DNA of 64,000 nt from Agromyces kandeliae (GCF_009674665.1 NZ_WKJD01000019.1:1-64000); one strand, 5' to 3'; counted from the stretch's first letter, positions 1 through 11,331 are shown. Notes: generated from the sequence alone by a model not told the origin. A program made the numbers and translations.

Positions 1-250
1 GCCGAACTCGGTCGCGCCGTTCGCGACCAGGCCGAGGGTGACGGCGGGGTTGATGTGCGCGCCTGACGCGTAGGCCACGACGACACCGGAGAAGACCGCG
101 AGGCCCCAGCCGATGTTGACCAACAGGAACCCGCCGTTGTAGCCCTTCGTCTTCACAAGGGCGACGTTCGCCACGACTCCGCAACCGAGCAGCACGAGCA
201 TCGCCGTGCCGACGAGTTCGGAGAGGAACAGCACTCCGAGATTGTCCACG
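1..250 (-). CDS. Aquaporin / glycerol facilitator (MIP family), N-terminal part only
   Basis: Channel for water or small polyols in the cytoplasmic membrane. Only the first 83 or so residues lie in the window; the 3' end is cut at base 1. Visible are a first membrane helix ([19 protein letters not shown]), a second helix and the first half-pore loop with the MIP signature HINPAV. The GTG start at 250 is chosen because GGAAGG lies just upstream on the minus strand and the helix begins a few residues later. It is divergent from dhaKLM, so transport of glycerol or dihydroxyacetone is a reasonable inference; the selectivity residues are mostly outside the window. A candidate -10 (TAGGGT) lies at 309-314. 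Confidence 0.85.
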
Positions 251-468
251 TTGACCTTCCATCCTTTCGCCGTGCCCGAGGGCCGCGCCCCAGGGCGGAT
301 CAGCGCCCACCCTACTCGCGTGGTCGAGATGCGCGGAAGGGCGCGCGGCAATCGTCGGATAGCCCTTTCATCGGCGGGGCCCGCCGGAGTAGTTTTGCGG
401 GGGAGTGCCGCGTCAACGTCGACAGGCGACGGGCCGGGCGGGTGCGGCCGAGGGGAAGGGACGTTTTC

Positions 469-1470
<1,002 letters not shown>

Positions 1471-1481
1471 GGGCGGCCGCG

Positions 1482-2129
1482 GTGGGATTGGACATCACCT
1501 GGGCGGTGGACTGGGTCAGGCGCAGCGCGGACTCGATGGCGGAGCATCGGATCGAGCTGATCACGCTCGACCGGGAGATCGGCGACGGCGACCACGGGGA
1601 GAACATGGATCGCGGCTTCCAGGCCGTGCTTCCGAAGCTCGACGACCTGCCCGCCGGATCGACGCCGGCGGACGTGCTGAAGATGGTCGCGACGACGCTG
1701 ATCTCGACGGTCGGCGGCGCGGCTGGACCGCTCTACGGGACGGCGTACCTGAAGGGATCGGTCGCGATCGCGGGGGAGGCGTCCATCGACGCGTCCGGCG
1801 TCGTGTCGTTCCTCGAGGCGTCCCGCGACGGCATCGTGGCGAGGGGGAAGGCCGAGTCCGGCGACAAGACCATGGTCGACGCCTGGACGCCTGCGGTGGA
1901 CGCGGCACGGAGCGCCGCCGACGGGGGCGCGAGCGCCGCGGCGACGCTACGGGCGGCGGCGGATGCCGCGGCATCGGGCGCCGTCGCGACCGAACCGCTC
2001 GTCGCGCGCAAGGGTCGGGCCAGCTACCTGGGCGAACGCTCGGCCGGTCATCGCGACCCGGGCGCGCAATCGACGGCGTACCTCCTCGAGGCGGCGGCCG
2101 CAGCCGCGTCGAACGGGACCAGTGCCTGA
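1482..2129 (+). CDS. dhaL: Dihydroxyacetone kinase, ADP-binding subunit DhaL
   Basis: DhaL holds a tightly bound ADP/ATP that is rephosphorylated by DhaM and used to phosphorylate the DHA on DhaK. The 215-residue protein has the nucleotide-magnesium motif GDGDHGENM near residues 33-42 and the GGAAGPLYGTAYLKG stretch typical of DhaL. The GTG at 1482 was chosen because it follows AGGGGCGG and begins just before the conserved first helix; a TTG at 1488 is an alternative. It is 11 bases downstream of dhaK and 1 base upstream of the dhaM start codon, so the three genes form one operon. The open frame extends upstream into dhaK in another phase without meaning. Confidence 0.93.
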   Translation: MGLDITWAVDWVRRSADSMAEHRIELITLDREIGDGDHGENMDRGFQAVLPKLDDLPAGSTPADVLKMVATTLISTVGGAAGPLYGTAYLKGSVAIAGEASIDASGVVSFLEASRDGIVARGKAESGDKTMVDAWTPAVDAARSAADGGASAAATLRAAADAAASGAVATEPLVARKGRASYLGERSAGHRDPGAQSTAYLLEAAAAAASNGTSA

Positions 2130-2130
2130 T

Positions 2131-2847
2131 ATGGCGGATGGGGATCGCATCGGGATCGTCGTCGTCTCGCACTCCGAGAAGTTGGCCGCGGGGGTGATCG
2201 AACTCGCACACCAGATGGCCCCGAACGTCCGCATCGAACCCGCCGGAGGAACCGACGACGGCCGGATCGGGACGAGCTTCGAGCGCGTGACGACGGCGAT
2301 CGGCGCAGCGGATGCCGGCGCCGGCGTCGTCGTCCTCTGCGACCTCGGGTCGGCCATCCTCACCGCCGAGACCGCCATGGACTTCCTCGACGACGACGTG
2401 CGGCAGCGAGTGCGCATCGCGGACGCGCCGCTCGTGGAGGGAACGGTCGCGGCATCCGTCGCCGCGGAGTCCGGCGACCCGCTCGAGGGCGTCGTCCGGG
2501 CCGCGGAATCGGCCGGCGGGGGAGGCACGGCCGACCTGGCGGATGTGCCGGCGGAATCGGCGGGGGCGTCAGACGATGGCTCGTCGGGCGAGCCCATCAG
2601 CCGGCGCATCACCCTCACGAATTCGGACGGACTGCACGCGCGCCCCGCCGCCGAACTCGTGAAGCTCGCGAGTACCTTCCCGCAGCGCGTCACCGTGAAC
2701 GGCATCGACGCCAAGAGCCTGCTCGCCATCATGGCGCTCGGTCTCGTGAAGGGCGACGAGGTCGAGATCGCGACGGAGGACCCGGCGGGCGCTCACGCCG
2801 TGGAGGCACTCGCCGAACTCGCGGCCAGCGGATTCGGCGAGCACTGA
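2131..2847 (+). CDS. dhaM: PTS phosphotransferase DhaM (EIIA-Man domain plus HPr domain)
   Basis: Phosphoryl carrier that recharges the nucleotide on DhaL from phosphoenolpyruvate via general PTS enzymes. The 238-residue protein shows an N-terminal EIIA-mannose-type domain with the phosphorylatable His14 in VVVSHSEKLAAG. After an Ala/Gly/Ser-rich linker (residues about 130-155) comes an HPr domain with GLHARPAAELV (His169). There is no fused enzyme I domain, unlike the longer E. coli DhaM, so a separate PtsI elsewhere must donate the phosphate (inference). The start ATG sits next to the dhaL stop, indicating translational coupling. Confidence 0.93.
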   Translation: MADGDRIGIVVVSHSEKLAAGVIELAHQMAPNVRIEPAGGTDDGRIGTSFERVTTAIGAADAGAGVVVLCDLGSAILTAETAMDFLDDDVRQRVRIADAPLVEGTVAASVAAESGDPLEGVVRAAESAGGGGTADLADVPAESAGASDDGSSGEPISRRITLTNSDGLHARPAAELVKLASTFPQRVTVNGIDAKSLLAIMALGLVKGDEVEIATEDPAGAHAVEALAELAASGFGEH

Positions 2848-2986
2848 GCTCCCGCCGATCCAGGGCTCGTTCCGCGTGCCGACCGGCGGGTGATGGAACC
2901 TGAGGGGTGCCATCGCATCCATCGGATAGTCCTGCTGTCCAGATTCCCCTCGCATCGCGGGTGAGAGCGGGAGTACGATCGGCGCC

Positions 2987-3316
2987 ATGGCACGCGAAGA
3001 GGCGGGCCACGGCGAAGGCAACGCGTTCACCCGGTTCTTCGACCGGGTGGATCGGGTCATGACCCCAGCGTTCGAATCGCCGCGGATGGCCCCGGAAGAG
3101 CCCGACGACCGCAGTCAGTCGGGGGAGAAGCCGTGTCCGCTCTGCGGACACCCGATGTTCGAGCACCACATCGACGAGTCGACGCCGAATGTCCTGCTCG
3201 AATGCCCGACCGATGTCCGACTGCCGGAGCCGGCGATGAGCGGTCCGCTCAACGAGTTCGGCATGCCGGCGAGCGACGAGCGGATCGAGAAGACCAGGCG
3301 CCACGAGCGCTCCTGA
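2987..3316 (+). CDS. Small protein with a CPLC zinc-knuckle-like motif, function unknown
   Basis: A 109-residue soluble protein that I do not recognise as a named family. The middle has CPLCGHPMFEHH followed by a later Cys, which could bind zinc (inference from spacing only). The N-terminal third is acidic and charged, and the C-terminus ends in basic residues. It stands alone between dhaM and a long non-coding stretch, with about 140 bases before it. The ATG at 2987 has no strong ribosome-binding site. A stem-loop at 3340-3365 follows the stop and probably terminates it. Confidence 0.6.
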   Translation: MAREEAGHGEGNAFTRFFDRVDRVMTPAFESPRMAPEEPDDRSQSGEKPCPLCGHPMFEHHIDESTPNVLLECPTDVRLPEPAMSGPLNEFGMPASDERIEKTRRHERS

Positions 3317-3339
3317 TCGTTCAACCCAGTCCATCGGGG

Positions 3340-3365
3340 GAGCGGTCGCCGCCGAGCGACCGCTC
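3340..3365 (+). terminator. Stem-loop after the 109-residue gene
   Basis: Perfect 10-bp stem GAGCGGTCGC / GCGACCGCTC with a six-base loop, 23 bases past the stop at 3316. It has no T-run, as is common for actinobacterial terminators. Confidence 0.5.
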
Positions 3366-3416
3366 GTCCCGCGTGACCCGTTCGGCCTCACACGACGACA
3401 CGATGAATCGTCAGCA

Positions 3417-3435
3417 TCGTGAAGTCAGTTCACGA
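3417..3435. promoter_or_regulatory. Operator-like palindrome TCGTGAA-N5-TTCACGA
   Basis: Perfect 7-bp inverted repeat with a 5-base spacer, the geometry of a dimeric HTH repressor site. No adjacent start codon explains it. Confidence 0.35.
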
Positions 3436-3641
3436 CATGGTTGCCTGCGGTGATGCGACCGCACAGTTCGCAGCCGACCAGAGGCTCTCGGGAGCGGGAT
3501 GCGTCGTGGTCGCGGGCGCGACAGACTCGCACCTCTCACCTGCGCATTCCCGCCGTCGGTCACCGCGAACGAGTCGATCAGACGGAGCGGCAGGGGAGTC
3601 CGGGTTCGGGTGTCGTCGCCCGATGGCTCCCCAGTTCGGAC

Positions 3642-3655
3642 ATAATGTGCATTAT
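3642..3655. promoter_or_regulatory. AT-rich palindrome ATAATGTGCATTAT
   Basis: A 6-bp perfect inverted repeat around TG in a locally AT-rich patch, followed at 3661 by another TAATG. This composition is striking in a window of about 70% GC. It looks like a repressor site or promoter core, but no gene starts after it. Confidence 0.4.
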
Positions 3656-3716
3656 CGGCGTAATGTTCACTCGGCCGATCGTCTGAGCCGAAGCCGTTCC
3701 CTCAGCGCGACCGGGC

Positions 3717-4160
3717 TCAGCCGATCGCCTTCGTCACGAGCTCGACGATGCGCCGTTCGCCCGCTGCCGTCAGCTCCATGAGCGCGTACGAGGTGGGCCA
3801 CAGCTCGCCGTCGTCGAGCATCGCGTTGTCGTTGAAGCCGAACGTGGCGTAGCGCGTCTTGAACTTCAGCGCCGGCTGGAAGAAGCACAGCACCTTGCCG
3901 TCCTTCGCCCAGGCGGGCATGCCGTAGTACGTGCGCGGCGCGAGCTCGGGAGCATGCTCGGTGATGAGCTCATGCAGCCGTTCCGCCATCGCGCGATCGG
4001 CGCCCTCCAACTCGGCGATCTTCTCGAGCAGGTCGGCAGCGCCGTCCTTCTTCTTGCCGCGGCGCACCTCCCTGGCGCGCTCTTTCATCGCGGCACGCTC
4101 CTCGTCGGTGAACCCGCCCGAGTCCTCGTCGCGTGCGGGCGTGCGCTTCGTCTCAGCCAT
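3717..4160 (-). CDS. DUF1801 (YdhG-like) family protein
   Basis: A 147-residue cytoplasmic protein of the DUF1801 fold, which is related to bacterial frataxin-like/iron-chaperone YdhG proteins; the actual function in actinobacteria is not established. The family core YYGMPAWAKDGKVLCFF and the FKTRYATFGF strand are clear in residues 80-115. They are preceded by a charged, Lys/Glu-rich N-terminal extension of about 45 residues. The ATG at 4160 follows GGGAGCC. Transcribed alone; 193 bases separate it from the upstream UvrA-like gene. Confidence 0.8.
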   Translation of the reverse strand: MAETKRTPARDEDSGGFTDEERAAMKERAREVRRGKKKDGAADLLEKIAELEGADRAMAERLHELITEHAPELAPRTYYGMPAWAKDGKVLCFFQPALKFKTRYATFGFNDNAMLDDGELWPTSYALMELTAAGERRIVELVTKAIG

Positions 4161-4337
4161 GATCGGCTCCCTTCATCTCGTTCGATGCGACTCCGGCCAT
4201 CGGAATCGCGACGGAATCCCCCGTGCGGCTCCCCGATGACGCCAGCGCAGGCACCGGTGCGAGGTCTCGCGAATGGACCGCTCCCCCGGACCCGTAGGCA
4301 GAATGCAGGCACATCCGCGTTCCTCCGTTCTCCAGGC

Positions 4338-4353
4338 GATACCCCGTGGGGTA

Positions 4354-4355
<2 letters not shown>
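4338..4355. promoter_or_regulatory. Palindrome GATACCCC-GT-GGGGTATC
   Basis: Perfect 8-bp inverted repeat at the very end of the UvrA-like gene, overlapping its stop codon. The ATACCC-N4-GGGTAT core resembles operators of the CsoR/CstR family. With only a 2-base centre it is a poor RNA terminator loop but a good protein site. It lies about 180 bases upstream of the DUF1801 start. Confidence 0.4.
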
Positions 4356-6738
<2,383 letters not shown>

Positions 6739-6817
6739 CGTTCCTCCATGACGGTCGTTCCGATCCAAGCACCGCGAGGCCCCGGACGCCGGACGCGTGG
6801 CGGGTGCGGCGGCGCGG

Positions 6818-7228
6818 TCACCCGACCTGCTGGATGCGGATCATGTTGCCGGCGGGGTCGCGGAAGGCGCAGTCGCGCAGCCCGTATGGCTGGTCGACGG
6901 GCTCCTGCACGACCTCGGCGCCGGCGGCCTCGAGCTGGGCGAACGTCGCGTCGAGGTCGTTCGATGCGAGGTTCACGCCGAAGTAGCTGCCCTTGGCGAT
7001 GATCTCGAGGAGCGCGTTCCGGTCCTCGTCGGTCATGCCCGGCCCGACGCCCGGCGGGTGCAGCACGATCGCCGTGTCGGGCTGGTCGGCGGGGCCGACG
7101 GTGATCCATCGCATGCCCTCGTAGCCGACGTCGTTGCGGACCTCGAAGCCGAGCACGTCGCGGTAGAAGGCGAGCGAGGCCTCCGGGTCGACGTGCGGGA
7201 GGAAGCTGGAGTGGATGGTGAGGCTCAT
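6818..7228 (-). CDS. VOC (glyoxalase/bleomycin-resistance) family protein
   Basis: Small metal-dependent-fold protein of the vicinal oxygen chelate superfamily, which includes glyoxalase I, dioxygenases and bleomycin-binding resistance proteins. The 136 residues contain two beta-alpha-beta-beta-beta modules: DPEASLAFYRDVLGFEV at the start and NDLDATFAQLEAAGAEV in the second half. The C-terminus ends with the usual RDPAGNMIRIQQ strand. The substrate cannot be named. The ATG at 7228 or a GTG at 7237 is possible; neither has a strong ribosome-binding site. It starts about 10 bases after the araC-type regulator, so it is coupled to it. Confidence 0.85.
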   Translation of the reverse strand: MSLTIHSSFLPHVDPEASLAFYRDVLGFEVRNDVGYEGMRWITVGPADQPDTAIVLHPPGVGPGMTDEDRNALLEIIAKGSYFGVNLASNDLDATFAQLEAAGAEVVQEPVDQPYGLRDCAFRDPAGNMIRIQQVG

Positions 7229-7238
7229 GGCGTTCACG

Positions 7239-7682
7239 TTATCGACGGCCGCCGACGACCGCTTCTCGATTCCTGACCGGCTTCGTCACCTGCTTCGCGA
7301 CGCACGGGAGCATGCCGAGCGTCTCGCCCGCATACCGCTCGCGGTACACGCTCGGCGGCACGCCGACGAGCTCGGTGAACCGCGTGCTGAAGGTGCCGAG
7401 CGACGAGCACCCCACCTCGAAGCACACCTCGGTCACGGAGAGGTCGCCGCGACGGAGCAGGGCCATCGCCCGCTCGATCCGACGCGTCATCACGTAGGAG
7501 TAGGGCGTCTCCCCGAACGCCGCCCGGAACCGCCGGCTGAGGTGACCCGACGACATGTTCGCGCCGTGCGCGAGCGCCTCCACGTCCAACGGCTCGGCGT
7601 ACTCGCGGTCGATGCGGTCGCGCACGCGACGCAGCACCGCGAGGTCGCGCAGCACGTCCGGGCCGATGGGTCGAGCGCTCAC
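7239..7682 (-). CDS. AraC-family transcriptional regulator (DNA-binding domain only)
   Basis: A 147-residue protein consisting almost entirely of the double helix-turn-helix domain of AraC/XylS regulators. Recognisable are LAHGANMSSGHLSRRFRAAFG (first HTH) and the second HTH ending in GTFSTRFTELVGVPPSVYR. There is no N-terminal ligand-binding domain, so any signal must come from a partner or from abundance. The GTG at 7682 gives this length; the longer open frame upstream runs antisense through the patatin gene. It heads the minus-strand operon with the VOC and UvrA-like genes and is divergent from the patatin gene (66 bases between starts), so it may control both directions. Confidence 0.87.
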   Translation of the reverse strand: MSARPIGPDVLRDLAVLRRVRDRIDREYAEPLDVEALAHGANMSSGHLSRRFRAAFGETPYSYVMTRRIERAMALLRRGDLSVTEVCFEVGCSSLGTFSTRFTELVGVPPSVYRERYAGETLGMLPCVAKQVTKPVRNREAVVGGRR

Positions 7683-7748
7683 GAGCGCGATGCTGCCACC
7701 TCCCGGGTGGGAAGTCCAGCCGCGCCCGTCGGGTGCCAGAATGGCGCC

Positions 7749-8594
7749 ATGGACTCCGGCAAGGTGGCGTTCGTGCTCGGGGGCGGCGGGGTGCTCGGTG
7801 CCGTGCAGGTCGGCATGCTCCGTGCGGTGCTCGAGCGCGGCATCCGCCCCGACCTCGTCGTCGGCACGTCGATCGGCGCGATCAACGGGGCGATCATCGC
7901 CGCCGACGTCGACCGGAGCCTGGAGCGCCTCGAGGCGGCCTGGACGTCGAGGGAGGCGCGTGCGATCACCACCGGCGTGGGCCTGCGGATCGCGCGAGCG
8001 CACGTGATGTCGACCGAGCCGCTGCGTCGGATGCTCATGCAGGGGCTCGCCGGCGCCGCCGAGTTCGAGGACCTCGACGTGGAGTTCCGCTGCTGCGCCG
8101 CGAGCGTCGAACGCGCGGCCGAGCACTGGTTCGACTCGGGCCCGCTGGTGCCGGCGGTGCTCGCCTCCGCGGCCCTGCCGGGCCTGTTCCCGGCGGTGCG
8201 GATCGGCGACGAGCACTTCGTCGACGGCGGGATCGTGAACTCGATCCCGGTCGGCCAGGCCGCGGACGCCGGGGCGACGGACATCTACGTGATGCAGGTC
8301 GGCCGGATCGAACACGCGCTGACCCCGCCCCGGAACCAGTTCGACAACGCCCGCATCGCCTTCGAGATCTCGCGCAGGCATCGCTTCGCGCGCGACAGCG
8401 CCGCCCTCGGCGAGGGGACCCGATTGCACGTCCTCCCCACCGGCACCTCCTCGGCGAAGGAGAACCGCATCTCGCGCAACCTCTCCCCTGCCGCGCTCCG
8501 CCGGCGGATGGCGACCGCCCACGGTGCGGCGTCGGCATACCTCGACCGCGAGGCCGAGCGCGACGGCGATGCGGCGGACCGGGCCGCGGACTGA
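7749..8594 (+). CDS. Patatin-like phospholipase
   Basis: Serine lipid acyl hydrolase of the patatin/RssA type. The 281-residue protein has the glycine-rich oxyanion loop (VLGGGGVLGAVQVG), the nucleophile motif GTSIG with Ser41, and the catalytic Asp159 in DGG. Together these make the Ser-Asp dyad. No signal peptide is seen, so it should act at the cytoplasmic side of the membrane. CAGAAT sits 6 bases before the ATG, a possible leaderless promoter. Its stop overlaps the next start (TGATG), coupling it to an acyltransferase. The pair may remodel phospholipid acyl chains (inference). Confidence 0.9.
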   Translation: MDSGKVAFVLGGGGVLGAVQVGMLRAVLERGIRPDLVVGTSIGAINGAIIAADVDRSLERLEAAWTSREARAITTGVGLRIARAHVMSTEPLRRMLMQGLAGAAEFEDLDVEFRCCAASVERAAEHWFDSGPLVPAVLASAALPGLFPAVRIGDEHFVDGGIVNSIPVGQAADAGATDIYVMQVGRIEHALTPPRNQFDNARIAFEISRRHRFARDSAALGEGTRLHVLPTGTSSAKENRISRNLSPAALRRRMATAHGAASAYLDREAERDGDAADRAAD

Positions 8595-9643
8595 TGCGCC
8601 TGCCGCCGAAGTGGGTGCGCCGAGGCATCCTCGCGCCGCTCGTGATCCTGCTCGCGCTCGTCGTCGTCGCCCTCCTGCCGGCATGGCTGACGATCGCATT
8701 GATCGTGTCGATCTTCCTGGAGCCGCGGCTGCGGACCCCGCGGCTGCTCCTCATGGTCGCGATCTACCTGCTGTGGGATGCCGCGGCGATCGTCGTGCTC
8801 TTCGGGCTGTGGATCGCCTCCGGCTTCGGATGGCGCATCCACTCGCGCGGCTTCCAGCACGCGCACTACCGGTTCGTCGCGCGCATGCTCGGCTTCCTGT
8901 TCTGGAACGCGCACTGGGTGCTCCGCCTCGACATCGACGTGCGCGTGCCGGAGGGGTTCCACGACGACGACCAGCCGAGGGTCATCGCGAGCCGCCACGC
9001 GGGGCCCGGCGACTCGTTCATCCTCATCCACGCCGTCCTCAACTGGTTCGACCGGTCGCCGCGCATCGTGCTGAAGGACACCATGCAGTGGGATCCGGCC
9101 GTCGACGTGGTCCTCAACCGCCTGCCGAATCGCTTCATCGCACCGCCGCCCGTCGCCGGTCGCGTGGGCGGCGCGCGCAGCCCCGGTCCACGCTCGACGC
9201 CGTCGGTCCCGCTGACCGATCGCATCAGCGAGCTCGCGAACGGCATGGAGGAACGCGACGCGCTCGTCATCTTCCCCGAGGGCGGCAACTTCACACCGGA
9301 ACGCCGTGCGCGGGCCATCGACCGCCTGCGGGCGGCCGGGCTCACGTCCGCGGCCGAACGCGCCGCCCGTCTGATGAACGTCATGGCGCCACGCCCGGCG
9401 GGCCTGTTCGCCGCACTCGACGCGGCACCGCACGCCGACGTGTTCCTCGTCGCGCACACCGGCCTGGACCGGATCAGGACGGTCGGCGACGTCTGGCGCG
9501 AACTGCCGACCGACAAGACGATCACGATGCAGGTCTGGAACGTCCCGCGCGCCGAAATCCCCGACGACCACGACGCGCGGACGGACTGGCTCATGGACCA
9601 GTGGGAGCGCATCGACGGATGGATCGAGGCGCGCCGGGCCTGA
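8594..9643 (+). CDS. PlsC-like glycerolipid acyltransferase, membrane-anchored
   Basis: Probable 1-acylglycerol-phosphate-type acyltransferase. The first 80 residues hold two to three membrane helices, then comes the acyltransferase domain. The HX4D catalytic motif is present (SRHAGPGDSF, about residue 136). The later EGGNFTP block corresponds to the glycerol-phosphate-binding FPEGxR motif, with a small change. It overlaps the patatin gene by one base, so the two are translated together. The family assignment is firm; the exact acyl acceptor is unknown. Confidence 0.85.
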   Translation: MRLPPKWVRRGILAPLVILLALVVVALLPAWLTIALIVSIFLEPRLRTPRLLLMVAIYLLWDAAAIVVLFGLWIASGFGWRIHSRGFQHAHYRFVARMLGFLFWNAHWVLRLDIDVRVPEGFHDDDQPRVIASRHAGPGDSFILIHAVLNWFDRSPRIVLKDTMQWDPAVDVVLNRLPNRFIAPPPVAGRVGGARSPGPRSTPSVPLTDRISELANGMEERDALVIFPEGGNFTPERRARAIDRLRAAGLTSAAERAARLMNVMAPRPAGLFAALDAAPHADVFLVAHTGLDRIRTVGDVWRELPTDKTITMQVWNVPRAEIPDDHDARTDWLMDQWERIDGWIEARRA

Positions 9644-9717
9644 ACCGGGCGGACCGGGGGTGCGACACGCCGCGGCCTCGGGACCAACGGCTCCACCGCC
9701 GAGCCCGCCGCTGGGAA

Positions 9718-9723
9718 TAGCCT
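9718..9723 (+). promoter_or_regulatory. -10 hexamer TAGCCT of the HdeD-like gene
   Basis: TANNNT match 42 bases before the start codon, giving a leader of about 35 bases that ends in the AAGGAG ribosome-binding site. Confidence 0.4.
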
Positions 9724-9765
9724 GAACGCGAGCGCGCCAGTCGGGGTGCGCCGGAAGGAGTCGGA

Positions 9766-10374
9766 ATGTCCTCCCCGCAGTCCAACAGCATGTTCGCGGC
9801 GTTCGCGTTCGATTCGGCCGAGCTCACGAAGTCGGCGGTGAACTCGATCCGCATCGCCCTCGGCGTGACGGGGGTCATCGCGCTCATCATGGGCATCTTC
9901 ATCACGTTCTGGCCGAAGGATTCGGCCGTCGTCCTGACCGTGATGCTCGCGATCTACTTCCTGATCGCCGGCCTGGCCTACGTCGGCATCGGCATCTTCT
10001 CGAGGTCGATCTCGGGCGGCGCGAGGGCGCTCGACATCATCCTCGGCGTCCTGTTCCTGTTCGGCGCCATCGTCATGTTCGCCAACCCGACCGAGAGCGC
10101 CGTCGTCATCGGCATCTTCGTCGGCATCCTGGTCGGCATCCTCTGGATCATCGAGGGAGTGGTCGCGCTGGCGCAGGCCGGCAGCTCGTCGTCGAAGGCA
10201 TGGAGCATCTTCTTCGGCATCCTGAGCATCATCGCGGGGATCGTGCTGCTGTTCTCGCCGCTCTGGGGCGTGGTCATCCTGTTCGTGGTGACGGGCATCG
10301 CGCTCATCGTCCTCGGCATCGTGCAGATCGTGCGCGCGTTCACCTTCGGGCGCGGGATGCAGCTCTCGTCGTGA
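9766..10374 (+). CDS. HdeD/DUF308-family membrane protein
   Basis: A 202-residue integral membrane protein with about six hydrophobic segments arranged as three repeated two-helix units, the pattern of DUF308/HdeD proteins. HdeD is linked to acid resistance in E. coli; no such role can be shown here. The N-terminus is soluble for about 20 residues, then IALGVTGVIALIMGIFITFW begins the first helix. Start ATG at 9766 is preceded by GGAAGGAG at good distance. Single gene, ending in a strong hairpin shared with the convergent SDR gene. Confidence 0.85.
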   Translation: MSSPQSNSMFAAFAFDSAELTKSAVNSIRIALGVTGVIALIMGIFITFWPKDSAVVLTVMLAIYFLIAGLAYVGIGIFSRSISGGARALDIILGVLFLFGAIVMFANPTESAVVIGIFVGILVGILWIIEGVVALAQAGSSSSKAWSIFFGILSIIAGIVLLFSPLWGVVILFVVTGIALIVLGIVQIVRAFTFGRGMQLSS

Positions 10375-10380
10375 TCATCT

Positions 10381-10444
10381 GACCCGCGGGATGCGACGAG
10401 GGCGGGACCGGTCCGACCGGTCCCGCCCTCGTCGCATGCGGGTC
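10381..10444. terminator. Very strong bidirectional hairpin
   Basis: Perfect 22-bp stem (10391-10412 with 10416-10437) around a CCG loop, extended after a GGG bulge by a further 7 bp (GACCCGC 10381-10387 with GCGGGTC 10438-10444). It lies exactly between two convergent genes and should stop transcription from both sides. Confidence 0.85.
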
Positions 10445-10465
10445 AGCGCGCGGGCGCGCGGCGGA

Positions 10466-11233
10466 TCATCCCTCTTGGGCGAACCCCGAGACGTCGCCCA
10501 CGTAGCGGGTGTGCTCGGCGGGGATCGGCTCGACGGCGGCCGAGGCGACCTCCGCGGCGAACTCGGCGACGTTGTAGAGCTTGCCCGCATCCTCCTTGCG
10601 GGCGGCGATCGCGCCCGGGTTCGCGCGCTCGAGCAGCGTGGCGGTGATGGTGCCCTCGATCATGTCGCCGGACACGACCACGAACTCGACGCCCTGCTCG
10701 TCGAACTCCGGGAGCTTCGCCCGCAGGGCGTCCTCGCCGGCGCGCTTGGAGAGGGCGACGGGCTCGTACTCCGGCATCGTGGGCGTCGTGCGGATGAAGT
10801 GCGCCTGGTGGCTCGTCACGAACACGATCCGGGCGCCCTCCGCGAGGTGCGGGAGCGCATTGTCGACGACGTTGACCTGCGCGTCGCGGTTCAGGCGCAT
10901 CGCGTAGTCCTCGCCCATGCCGGTCTCCATGCCGCCCGAGGCGTTGAGCACGAGCAGGTCGACGGGACCGAGCTCGGCCACGGCGCGCTCGAACATGGCC
11001 TGCACCGACGACGCATCGGTCAGGTCGGCGCCGACGGCGATCGCGCGGCCGCCTGCTGTCGTGATCTCGTTCACGATCTTCTCGGCGCGCGGGGCCTTGC
11101 TGCGGTAGTTGATGACGACCGCTGCGCCGGCCTCGGCGAGGTAGCGTGCGGTATCCGCGCCGATGCCGCGGGACGAGCCCGTGACGAGGGCGACGCGGCC
11201 GTCGAGCGATCCGGGGGCGAGCGGGTTGGTCAC
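10466..11233 (-). CDS. SDR-family oxidoreductase with an altered catalytic motif
   Basis: A 255-residue Rossmann-fold protein of the short-chain dehydrogenase/reductase superfamily. The NAD(P)-binding motif TGSSRGIG lies at residues 18-25, LNASGG corresponds to NNAG, and the catalytic Ser is in VTSHQ. The usual YxxxK is not intact: at the Lys (LSKRAGED) the position four residues before is Val, while a Tyr lies three residues further upstream (EYEPVALSK). So activity, if any, must use another acid or a shifted Tyr. The GTG start at 11233 follows GAGGAG. Single gene, convergent with the HdeD-like gene. Confidence 0.85.
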   Translation of the reverse strand: MTNPLAPGSLDGRVALVTGSSRGIGADTARYLAEAGAAVVINYRSKAPRAEKIVNEITTAGGRAIAVGADLTDASSVQAMFERAVAELGPVDLLVLNASGGMETGMGEDYAMRLNRDAQVNVVDNALPHLAEGARIVFVTSHQAHFIRTTPTMPEYEPVALSKRAGEDALRAKLPEFDEQGVEFVVVSGDMIEGTITATLLERANPGAIAARKEDAGKLYNVAEFAAEVASAAVEPIPAEHTRYVGDVSGFAQEG

Positions 11234-11325
11234 GTTTGGGCTCCTCGAGTGGTGCGGATGTCGCGGGCGCGCGCTGCGCGCCGCACCGAGACTACCAACT
11301 CCCCCACCGCCGTCCCATGCGCTGC

Positions 11326-11331
11326 TAGGTT
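11326..11331 (+). promoter_or_regulatory. -10 hexamer TAGGTT of the NfeD-SPFH operon
   Basis: TANNNT match followed by a leader of about 20 bases containing AAGGAG at 11347-11352. Confidence 0.4.

Larger units (their letters stand above)
3317..3716. other. 400-base gap without a convincing gene
   Basis: No reading frame here has codon use or similarity that I would call a gene. It holds the stem-loop at 3340-3365 and two operator-like palindromes (3417-3435 and 3642-3655), and it is visibly less GC-rich around 3636-3670. No gene starts downstream of either palindrome on the plus strand before the convergent gene end at 3717. The minus-strand frame 3425-3532 could encode 35 residues with a CELCG motif, but nothing supports it further. 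The stretch may be the remnant of a lost gene with its control region. Confidence 0.5.

Noticed and set aside
3425-3532. Minus-strand 35-residue frame with a CELCG motif
   Set aside because: No ribosome-binding site, no similarity I can name, and it ends within a palindrome; too short to support as a gene.
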